Position numbers and translations under genes: made by a program. A stretch of 7,410 nt of DNA from an uncultured Bacteroidales bacterium (GTDB taxonomy: Bacteria > Bacteroidota > Bacteroidia > Bacteroidales > P3). The stretch covers positions 1 to 7,410 of the forward strand of contig CAMWTX010000069.1 in the NCBI GenBank assembly GCA_947177315.1, written 5' to 3'. The notes beneath the pieces are model-generated. The model saw nothing but the letters and a program-made list of their open reading frames with translations, was not told where the DNA came from and searched no databases. Below, one piece after another: positions 1 to 6,022 of the stretch; the first letter of the stretch is position 1, and every line of letters begins with the position of its first letter.

Positions 1-1430
1 GCGCTCAGACGCTGGTTAATCGACACGAAAAGACCCAGCGACATGCACGTTCCGATAATCTGCGTTACCGGAACATTCATCATCGAGGCCAGTTCGTTCA
101 CCGTAACGAATTCGGTAACCTTGAGCACCTTTCTTTCCTGCATTTCCTGCGCCATTTCGGCTTCCATATGCTGGCGAACCATCTGACGCTTGTCGCGGTT
201 GTGCTTGGAGGTCTTCGACTTGCCCATAGGTGCCAGGCGGGCAAGTGTTTCCTTAATCTGCTTTTCGATTTCCTGGTCGTCCATCACCGGCTGGGCGGGC
301 GCGTTGTTGCGCTGCTTGTTGCGGTTCTGGTTCTTGTTGTTGGCACGGTTGCCGCCCTGCTGCTGGTCGTTGCCGAAGAGCTTCTTCAAGCCTTCGCGTC
401 CGCCTCCTTGAGCGGCTGCGGCTGCGGGCGCATCTTTCTTGATGCGTTTGCGGCGTTTTTCGAGCGTGCCGGGATTTTCCTTGGAAGACGCCACCGGTTT
501 GGGTTTGCGCTCAAACTGCGTCAAATCCACCTTTTGGCCGGTAATCTTAGGCCCGTCTATCTTGATATATTCGGTCTTGATAAAGTTGTCTTCCTTGGGC
601 TGGGCTGCCGGTTTGGCTTCCGGTTCGGGAACGGGTTCCGGCTCGGGTGCCACGATTTGCGGACGTTCTATCTTTTCGGGCTTGACGGCCTTTCCCTTGC
701 GCGCCAAATCCAGTTCCTTGGCGTCCATCACCGACAGAATCTTGGGCCCTGCGATACGTCCGGGTTCAAACAGTTTTTCTAACTTTTCCTTGGGGCTTTC
801 GGCCTGGGCGGATTCCGGCTCGGGCTTCGTTTCCGCCACCGGTTCGGGTTTGGCTTCCGGTTCGGGCGTCTTTGCTTCGGCCACCGTTTCTTCCGCCGCC
901 TTTTCCTGAGGTTCTTCCTCGGCTGTCTTTTTCTTGGCGGAGGCCGGTTTTTCCGGATTCTCTTTCTTTTCTTTCTTGGCTTCCGCCGGCGCTTCTTTTT
1001 CTTCCGCAGGAGCCGATGCCTTTTCGGCTACCGGTTCGGCAGGCGCTTCTTCGGCGGGCGCTTTGGCTTCCTTGGCCTTTTTGGCGGTTTTCCTTACCGG
1101 TGCCGCCGATATTTCGGAAGTCTTGATGAACAAATCCCCCTCGGCAGAATCGGCAGTGTCTTCCACCGTTTCTTTGGGTGTTTCCTTCGCTTCTACCGGA
1201 ACTTTCTTGGGTATGGCATCCAACTGCACGCCTTGCGCCTTTTCGGAAATCACCTTATCCGATTGAAATTCCTTCAATACAAGCATATACTGCTCGCCCG
1301 ACAGTTTGGTGTTGGGACTGGCTTCCACTTCGTGGCCCTTCTTTCCCAAGAACTCAACGATCGTACCTACCGAAACATTCACTTCTTTGGCGGCTTTGGA
1401 AAGCCTTACCGGTTTTGTTTCTTCTGCCAT
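1..1430 (-). CDS. infB: Translation initiation factor IF-2, N-terminal part (runs off left edge)
   Basis: IF-2 is the GTPase that brings initiator fMet-tRNA to the 30S subunit and promotes 50S joining. The frame is open from the ATG at 1430-1428 to the window edge, giving 476 codons with no stop. Residues 1-55 form the first IF2_N helical domain, with VRLSKAAKEVNVSVGTIVEF followed by a KKG motif. Residues 60 to about 380 are a low-complexity linker rich in Ala, Glu, Lys and Pro, with repeats such as EPEAKPEP and PEPEPVPEPEAKP. An Asn/Gln/Arg/Lys-rich basic patch lies near residues 359-378. A second IF2_N-like domain begins near residue 437 (VTEFVTVNELASMMNVPVTQ, then a GTCMSLG stretch) and is cut by the edge. 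The G domain with its P-loop and the C-terminal domains must lie beyond the window. The very long linker is usual for Bacteroidota IF-2. infB starts 58 nt after the nusA stop and is the third gene of the rimP-nusA-infB operon. Identification rests on both N-terminal domains and on gene order. Confidence 0.96.
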   Translation of the reverse strand, partial: MAEETKPVRLSKAAKEVNVSVGTIVEFLGKKGHEVEASPNTKLSGEQYMLVLKEFQSDKVISEKAQGVQLDAIPKKVPVEAKETPKETVEDTADSAEGDLFIKTSEISAAPVRKTAKKAKEAKAPAEEAPAEPVAEKASAPAEEKEAPAEAKKEKKENPEKPASAKKKTAEEEPQEKAAEETVAEAKTPEPEAKPEPVAETKPEPESAQAESPKEKLEKLFEPGRIAGPKILSVMDAKELDLARKGKAVKPEKIERPQIVAPEPEPVPEPEAKPAAQPKEDNFIKTEYIKIDGPKITGQKVDLTQFERKPKPVASSKENPGTLEKRRKRIKKDAPAAAAAQGGGREGLKKLFGNDQQQGGNRANNKNQNRNKQRNNAPAQPVMDDQEIEKQIKETLARLAPMGKSKTSKHNRDKRQMVRQHMEAEMAQEMQERKVLKVTEFVTVNELASMMNVPVTQIIGTCMSLGLFVSINQRLS

Positions 1431-1488
1431 TAATCTACTGCTTCTGGTTTGTTGTTCTGCAATATGCATTTAAAAAAATCCGCGCCGA

Positions 1489-2730
1489 TTAGTTGTCGAA
1501 TTCGGCTTGGAGTATGCGCCTTACTTCGGCAATGGTTTCTTCTTCCAAATCGGTGCGGTGCGCCAATTCTTCGGGATCCATCGCCAGGACGTCTTTGGCC
1601 GTATCGCAACCGATGCTGCTCAACTGATCCAAAATCCACTGTTCGATTTCGTCGCTGAATTCCTGCAAATCCACGTCTTCTTCGTCGGTGCCGGTGCTTT
1701 CGCGATATACATCGATGTCGTAGCCCGAAATGCGGCCAGCCAGCTTGATGTTGTAGCCGCCCTTGCCGATAGCCAGCGAAACCTGGTCGGCGCGCATATA
1801 CACTTCGGCGGTCTTTTCTTCTTCGTTGATCTTGATCGAAGAAATCTTGGCGGGGCTCAAGGCACGGGTAATCAAAAGCTCGGGATTGGTGGTCCAGTTG
1901 ATCACGTCGATGTTTTCGTTGCGCAATTCACGAACGATGCCGTGGATTCTCGCCCCTTTCATACCCACGCAAGCCCCTACGGGATCCACACGGTCGTCGT
2001 AGGATTCAACCGCCACCTTGGCCCTTTCGCCCGGTTCGCGTTCGATACGCTTGATGGTGATAAGCCCGTCGAAGATTTCGGGAACTTCCTGTTCGAACAA
2101 GCGTTCCAGGAAAATGGGAGAGGTACGCGAAAGCACGATGACAGGCGTGTTGTTCTTTACATCCACCTTGAGCACAACCGCACGCACGGTGTCGCCCTTG
2201 CGGTAGAAATCGGCGGGAATCTGTTCGCTCTTGGGCAGCAGCAGTTCCACACCGGCATCGTCGAGCAACAGGATTTCGCGCTTCCATACCTGATATACTT
2301 CTCCGGTAATGATTTCGCCGATTCTTTCTTTGTAACGCTTATAGATGACGTTGTGTTCGTAGTCCTGGATTTTCGATATGAGGTTCTGACGGATGGAAAG
2401 GATCTCGCGGCGGCCGAAATCGCTGATGTAAACGGCTTCCGAAACATCTTCGCCCACTTCGAAATCGGGTTCTATCTTGATGGCTTCCGAATAGGGAATT
2501 TCCAAAACGGGGTCTTTGAGCTCGCTGTCTTCCACAATCACGCGGTTGCGCCATATTTCCAAATCGCCCTTATCGATGTTCACGATAATGTCGATATTCT
2601 CGTCCGTCCCGTACTTTTTGATCAGCATGGCGCGAAACACATCTTCCAAAATGCGCATCATCGTTTCGCGGTCAATGCTTTTCAGTTCTTTAAATTCGGA
2701 AAAGCTTTCTACCAAATTCAGATTTTCCAT
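1489..2730 (-). CDS. nusA: Transcription termination/antitermination factor NusA
   Basis: NusA binds RNA polymerase and nascent RNA and affects pausing, intrinsic termination, antitermination and transcription-translation coupling. The 413-residue product has the expected order of domains. The N-terminal RNAP-binding domain covers about residues 1-130. The S1 RNA-binding domain covers about 136-203, from GEIITGEV to the PVIVLSR strand. KH1 covers about 230-282 with a GMKG loop at 256-259. KH2 covers about 302-345 with a GKGG loop at 322-325. A short helical tail (360-413) resembles a single helix-hairpin-helix unit (LSSIGCDTAKDVL, then a DPEEL segment). It is shorter than E. coli NusA (495 residues) because the paired C-terminal AR repeats are absent, as in most non-proteobacterial NusA proteins. 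The ATG lies 11 nt after the rimP stop, so translational coupling is likely. No key loop residue is missing. Confidence 0.98.
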   Translation of the reverse strand: MENLNLVESFSEFKELKSIDRETMMRILEDVFRAMLIKKYGTDENIDIIVNIDKGDLEIWRNRVIVEDSELKDPVLEIPYSEAIKIEPDFEVGEDVSEAVYISDFGRREILSIRQNLISKIQDYEHNVIYKRYKERIGEIITGEVYQVWKREILLLDDAGVELLLPKSEQIPADFYRKGDTVRAVVLKVDVKNNTPVIVLSRTSPIFLERLFEQEVPEIFDGLITIKRIEREPGERAKVAVESYDDRVDPVGACVGMKGARIHGIVRELRNENIDVINWTTNPELLITRALSPAKISSIKINEEEKTAEVYMRADQVSLAIGKGGYNIKLAGRISGYDIDVYRESTGTDEEDVDLQEFSDEIEQWILDQLSSIGCDTAKDVLAMDPEELAHRTDLEEETIAEVRRILQAEFDN

Positions 2731-2741
2731 GACTCTGTATG

Positions 2742-3197
2742 TTATTTGAATGAGATTACAATTTTTGTTTCTTTTACCTGCGCGTATTCAAACGTATGTT
2801 CGGGCGCTTCGGGGGCTTTCTTCCTGGGCGTTTCCCTGAGGCGGAAACCCTGTTCGTCGGCGGCGGTAAGCGTGCCTTTGAGGGTCTGCCCTTCGGCGGT
2901 GAGCACCTTTACTTCCTTGCCGATATTCTTGACGTACTGCCTTGTTACACGGAAAGGCTGATCCAATCCGGCGGAAGAAACGGTAAGTTCGAAATCTTCC
3001 GCATCGCGGTCAAGGCGCTGTTCGATATAACGGCTCACTTCCACGCAGCGGTCTATGCTTACGCCCTGCATGCCGTCGATATACACCTTTATTTCGTTTT
3101 TGGGCGATACCGAAACGCTCACGGCGAACAATTCTTCCTGCGGCATCGTTTCCAAGGCCTGCGAGAGCAATTCTTCTATCTGCTTTTTGTTTATCAT
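2742..3197 (-). CDS. rimP: Ribosome maturation factor RimP
   Basis: RimP assists assembly of the 30S ribosomal subunit. The 151-residue product has normal family length. It has an N-terminal alpha/beta domain (about residues 1-83) carrying the signature VSSAGLDQPF at 73-82, after the SIDRCVEVSRYIEQRLD helix at 48-63. A C-terminal SH3-like beta-barrel domain follows (about 84-151). Like many Bacteroidota starts, the ATG at 3197-3195 has no clear Shine-Dalgarno sequence; the bases just upstream are A/T-rich (TTTTAAGAG). It is the first gene of rimP-nusA-infB, transcribed from a strong predicted promoter at 3341-3311 through a leader of about 105 nt that contains a terminator-like hairpin. The gene order matches the conserved bacterial arrangement, which supports the call. 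Confidence 0.96.
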   Translation of the reverse strand: MINKKQIEELLSQALETMPQEELFAVSVSVSPKNEIKVYIDGMQGVSIDRCVEVSRYIEQRLDRDAEDFELTVSSAGLDQPFRVTRQYVKNIGKEVKVLTAEGQTLKGTLTAADEQGFRLRETPRKKAPEAPEHTFEYAQVKETKIVISFK

Positions 3198-3217
3198 CTC
3201 TTAAAAGCTAAAGGGCC

Positions 3218-3266
3218 GGGGCTTTTCTCCGCACGGAAACGGCAATAAAAAAGGGGCTTTCTCCGC
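3218..3266 (-). repeat. Near-identical tandem direct repeat in the rimP leader
   Basis: On the minus strand, GCGGAGAAAGCCCC (3266-3253) is repeated as GCGGAGAAAAGCCCC (3232-3218), with one extra A. The first copy forms the loop and 3' arm of the terminator-like hairpin. The second lies about 20 nt upstream of the rimP ATG. Both are seen directly in the sequence. The 3' copy offers a second GCCCC that could in principle compete for the GGGGC arm at 3269-3265, but that alternative helix is only 5 bp. The function is unknown; a local duplication is the simplest reading. Confidence 0.6.
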
Positions 3267-3270
3267 CCCT
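3247..3270 (-). terminator. Rho-independent terminator or attenuator in the rimP leader
   Basis: On the minus strand AGGGGC (3270-3265) and GCCCCT (3257-3252) form a 6-bp GC-rich stem with a 7-nt loop. It is followed at once by a run of T (3252-3247) and then ATTGCC. This is the layout of an intrinsic terminator for leftward transcription. On the plus strand no T-run follows, so it is one-directional. It would end the upstream spmAB-like/plug/kinase-RapZ transcript. It also lies about 35 nt downstream of the predicted rimP transcription start, so rimP transcripts must read through it too. The stem is short, so termination may be partial. Confidence 0.75.
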
Positions 3271-3310
3271 CATTCCCGCATCCGCCACATCCGAACCCCT
3301 AAACCGAGGG

Positions 3311-3341
3311 CAAATGTAAGATTTTTCCATGGGAAAACAAA
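3311..3341 (-). promoter_or_regulatory. Bacteroidota-type sigma-70-family promoter for rimP-nusA-infB
   Basis: On the minus strand TTTG (3341-3338) is followed after exactly 19 nt by TACATTTG (3318-3311). This matches the Bacteroidota primary sigma consensus TTTG (-33) and TAnnTTTG (-7) at every defined position and with accepted spacing. Transcription would start near 3307-3303, giving a leader of about 105 nt before the rimP ATG. The -33 element begins 5 nt after the stop codon of the upstream kinase-RapZ gene. That places a new transcription unit in the only sizeable gap between the two gene clusters. Confidence 0.78.
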
Positions 3342-3346
3342 GTTTC

Positions 3347-4765
3347 CTATTCCGGATGTTCCCGGTGCGTCAATTCCACCTTGACGGAAAAGTTGCGTTC
3401 CAGCAGCGTTTTCATCTTTTCGGCGCAATAGACCGAACGGTGCTGGCCGCCCGTGCAGCCAAAAGCGATGCTGAGGCTTTCGAAACCGCGGTCGATATAG
3501 TTCCTTACCGCCGGCTTCAACAATTCGAGGCAATTCTGCAAGAAAGCGTCCACTTCGGGATAGGCCGCCAGAAACGACTGCACTTCGGAGTTGCGCCCGG
3601 TAAGCGTTTTGTATTGTTCCAAACGCCCCGGATTGGGCAGAAAACGGCAGTCGAACACAAAGCCGCCGCCGTGTCCGTCTTCGCTGGGCGGCAATCCCTT
3701 CTTAAACGAGAAACTGCAAAGGTGCAACGTAAGTTTGTCGGATGCCGGATTGCCGAAATCCGACCAATGCGAAGCCTCCAAACGCGCGATAATCCTTTCT
3801 ATTTCGGGATAGGGAGAAAACACGCCCTTTTGCCGCAGACCCGCCAGGTTGCGGATAGCATAAGGAATGCTTTTCAAGAACAGATCCTTTTTCTGGCAAA
3901 GCCCGCGCAGCCCGTAGGCACCCATCGCCTGCAGGATACGCAACAGCACGCAGGCATAGAACTCCCGGCAGAAATCCTCCTTGCGGAAACCGGCAATATT
4001 CCGCGCTGCCGCCTCCAGGTAGCTTTCGAGAAGGAACTGCCTGAAATCATCCGGCAGAGATGCCTTGGCATCGTAGAGCAACGAAGCCAGGTCGTAGCCC
4101 AAAGGCCCCTTGCGGCCGCCCTGAAAGTCGATGAACCAAGGCGCACCGCCACGCACCATGATATTGCGCGACTGGAAATCGCGGTACATGAAGTACCGAT
4201 GCGGCTCACGGTTGAGGAAAGCGCAGAGGCTGTCGAAATCGGTTTCCAAAGCCGGTTCATCAAAAACGATGTCCGCCAGCTTGAGAAAAGAATACTTGAA
4301 ATAGTTCAGATCCCACATCATGGCGGTGCGGTCAAAATCGGCAACGGGATAGACGTGGCTGTAGTCAAGCCCCTTGCCGGCTTTCATTCCCGCTGTCTGA
4401 AAGCGGGTCAGATTCTCGATTACCTGCCGGTAAACCCCGCGCACATTCTCCGGTATGCCGGAACGGGAATCCTTAGGCAAGAGCGAAAACAAGGTATCGT
4501 CGCCCAAATCTTCCACAAAATAAGTCTTGCGATCCTCCGCAATATGGAGCACCTGCGGCACAGGCAGACCCGCCTGCACGAACTGTCTGGTAAACGAAAA
4601 ATAGGCCTCGTTTTCGGGCACCGAAGCGTTGAACGCCCCCAGCACCGTTTGGCCTTCAAAGCCGATGCGGTAATAACTGCGGCTCGAGCCGTTGGCCGAT
4701 AGCGTTGTGATGAAGGAAGGGGCGAAACCTTTCCACCGGATGAATCGCTGCCTGATGTTTTCCAT
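3347..4765 (-). CDS. APH-family sugar kinase (AmgK-like) fused to RapZ C-terminal domain
   Basis: This 472-residue protein joins two families. Residues 1 to about 335 are an aminoglycoside-phosphotransferase-fold kinase, closest in motifs to AmgK, the MurNAc/GlcNAc anomeric kinase of cell-wall recycling. It has a nucleotide-loop segment NGSSRSYYRI at 25-34, a catalytic loop YRDFQSRNIM at 194-203 (Asp196, Asn201), and a metal-binding IDFQ at 212-215 (Asp213), followed by GPLGYDLASLL. The usual His of the HxD motif is Tyr194 here. Residues about 343-472 match the C-terminal domain of RapZ: VFDCRFLPNPG at 370-380, LTG at 388-390, and GCTGGQHRSV at 436-445. In E. coli RapZ this domain binds glucosamine-6-phosphate and the GlmZ/GlmY RNAs. 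The N-terminal P-loop NTPase domain of RapZ is absent and the kinase takes its place. A role linking amino-sugar phosphorylation to amino-sugar-phosphate sensing is inference. The gene starts 3 nt after the T9SS plug gene and ends just before the rimP promoter. Confidence 0.88.
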   Translation of the reverse strand: MENIRQRFIRWKGFAPSFITTLSANGSSRSYYRIGFEGQTVLGAFNASVPENEAYFSFTRQFVQAGLPVPQVLHIAEDRKTYFVEDLGDDTLFSLLPKDSRSGIPENVRGVYRQVIENLTRFQTAGMKAGKGLDYSHVYPVADFDRTAMMWDLNYFKYSFLKLADIVFDEPALETDFDSLCAFLNREPHRYFMYRDFQSRNIMVRGGAPWFIDFQGGRKGPLGYDLASLLYDAKASLPDDFRQFLLESYLEAAARNIAGFRKEDFCREFYACVLLRILQAMGAYGLRGLCQKKDLFLKSIPYAIRNLAGLRQKGVFSPYPEIERIIARLEASHWSDFGNPASDKLTLHLCSFSFKKGLPPSEDGHGGGFVFDCRFLPNPGRLEQYKTLTGRNSEVQSFLAAYPEVDAFLQNCLELLKPAVRNYIDRGFESLSIAFGCTGGQHRSVYCAEKMKTLLERNFSVKVELTHREHPE

Positions 4766-4768
4766 GAT

Positions 4769-6010
4769 TTATTTCTCCCTGCTGTTGGCTTTTGCCACGC
4801 CCAGAAGACGGTCGTAACGGCCTCCCGGTTCGCGATAAAAGACATAGACGTAGTAATCGTTTTCGGTTTCCTGATTGTTGCCCTCCATCACGGGAATGGA
4901 AATCTTTCCGTTGTAGAGGCGGGCAAACATATAGTCGTAAAAGCCTTGCTTGAGCGGCAAGGTAAGCGTGTATGCCCGGATGCCCTCGCGGTATTCCATC
5001 TGGTTTTTTTCGGTGCAGAGCCAGTTGTTGAACTTACCGATCACATAATATTTCGCCAAGGGGTTATGCTCTTCCTGCAATACAAAATGCACATTCACGT
5101 ATTCGGCTTCGATATCGGAATTTTCCATGCCCTCGGCCTTGATGACGTAGTTGCCGTCAATGTCGTCATCGTGCACATACGGCTTGTATTCCCGGCTTTG
5201 CTGAGGCAGGGTCTGTGCGTTCCAGCGGTCGTTCACCAGCATCACCCTATCTACACCGCGGCCACTGTAATTGATGGGGCGCAGGTCGATGTTGCGGAAC
5301 TCGTTCAGACCGTCGAACACCATCTCGTCCTTGTCGCGGTATTCGTAGCGGCTTCCCGTCTGATAAAGCAGGGGCAGGAGGCGTATGGTCTGCGTGTTCA
5401 TATTCTGTTGGGCAAAAACCTTCAGGCAACGGTCTGCCTGGATAATCCGCACCGAAGATTTGGAAGCATCCACGGTAACGGAAAGTTCCTGCCGGAGACG
5501 CCGCCATTCCACGCGCCGCGGCACCTTTACCTCGATATCCGCCAACACTTCCGGTTCACAAACCATAAAGGGAACGGCCAGCAGCACCTCATCGGGTTCA
5601 TCGGGACAAAATATCTCGAAACGGTACGCGCCCGACAACTTTACATTGCGGCCTTTTTCGGGAAAGGAAAAAGAATAATGCGCGTAGTTGCTGCGGGTAT
5701 TGAACGAATAATCCGATTCGGTGATGTCGATTTTGTTGATGCCCGAAACATATTCTATCTCGCGCATGTCGTTGGGCGTTCCGTCGGTATTGAGCAGTTT
5801 TACCCGATAACGCAACACCATGTCGCGGTCCTGCAGATCATCGAAACTTACCGTGATGCGGTCGCCGCTGTTGAGATTCATCACCGGCAGATTCCCGTAT
5901 TCCCTGTTGGAAGAAAACGCCTGCACCGAGCCGAAACCGATATCGGTCTGTGCGGCGGCCAACATCGGCATCCACAGTAAAAAAGCCCAAAGAAAACGCA
6001 GCTGTTTCAT
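4769..6010 (-). CDS. Type IX secretion system plug-family protein (DUF5103)
   Basis: The product (413 residues from the ATG at 6010-6008) matches the DUF5103/T9SS plug family. In Flavobacterium johnsoniae the Plug protein closes the periplasmic side of the giant outer-membrane SprA translocon. A signal peptide is visible: MKQLR, then a hydrophobic stretch, then MLAAA with probable cleavage after Ala20. There is no lipobox Cys, so a soluble periplasmic protein is expected. Family-like motifs include DGLNEFRNIDLR (233-244), DDDIDGNYVI (281-290), YYVIGKFNNW (321-330), and a C-terminal ETENDYYVYVFYR (381-393) followed by RYDRLLG. The N-terminal half is beta-rich and Ig-like. The GKFNNW region recalls a CBM48/AMPK-type beta-sandwich, but this is inference. 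There is no T9SS C-terminal sorting domain, so it would be part of the machinery rather than cargo. An in-frame TTG at 6022 would add four residues (MGVF); the ATG is preferred because it directly precedes the signal peptide. The gene lies 12 nt after the membrane-protein gene. Confidence 0.85.
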   Translation of the reverse strand: MKQLRFLWAFLLWMPMLAAAQTDIGFGSVQAFSSNREYGNLPVMNLNSGDRITVSFDDLQDRDMVLRYRVKLLNTDGTPNDMREIEYVSGINKIDITESDYSFNTRSNYAHYSFSFPEKGRNVKLSGAYRFEIFCPDEPDEVLLAVPFMVCEPEVLADIEVKVPRRVEWRRLRQELSVTVDASKSSVRIIQADRCLKVFAQQNMNTQTIRLLPLLYQTGSRYEYRDKDEMVFDGLNEFRNIDLRPINYSGRGVDRVMLVNDRWNAQTLPQQSREYKPYVHDDDIDGNYVIKAEGMENSDIEAEYVNVHFVLQEEHNPLAKYYVIGKFNNWLCTEKNQMEYREGIRAYTLTLPLKQGFYDYMFARLYNGKISIPVMEGNNQETENDYYVYVFYREPGGRYDRLLGVAKANSREK

Positions 6011-6022
6011 AAAAACTCCCAA

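Noticed and set aside
168..1266. Several plus-strand frames of low complexity (Ser/Gly/Ala/Phe-rich) opposite infB
   Set aside because: They come from reading the Lys/Glu/Ala/Pro-rich IF-2 linker backwards. The minus frame is open from 1430 to the edge and matches IF-2 at both ends.
1431..1488. Search for a separate infB promoter or terminator in the nusA-infB gap
   Set aside because: The 58 nt are A/T-rich but hold no TTTG/TAnnTTTG pair at proper spacing and no stable hairpin with a T-run.
1507..2961. 484-codon open frame on the plus strand opposite nusA and part of rimP
   Set aside because: It is antisense to well-recognised genes. It has a His/Phe/Val-rich composition typical of a mirrored frame, matches no family I know, and lacks its own promoter or spacing.
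3198..3217. Second promoter just before rimP, with -7-like TAGCTTTT
   Set aside because: It misses the final G of the consensus and has no TTTG 19-21 nt upstream. It would also start transcription at or inside the start codon.
3329..4702. 457-codon open frame on the plus strand opposite the kinase-RapZ gene
   Set aside because: It is a shadow of codon use in the real gene. The minus strand carries clear kinase and RapZ motifs, and the plus frame shows none.
6011..6022. TTG start for the T9SS plug gene at 6022
   Set aside because: It begins right after the upstream stop codon and adds only MGVF. The ATG at 6010 gives a standard signal peptide start.
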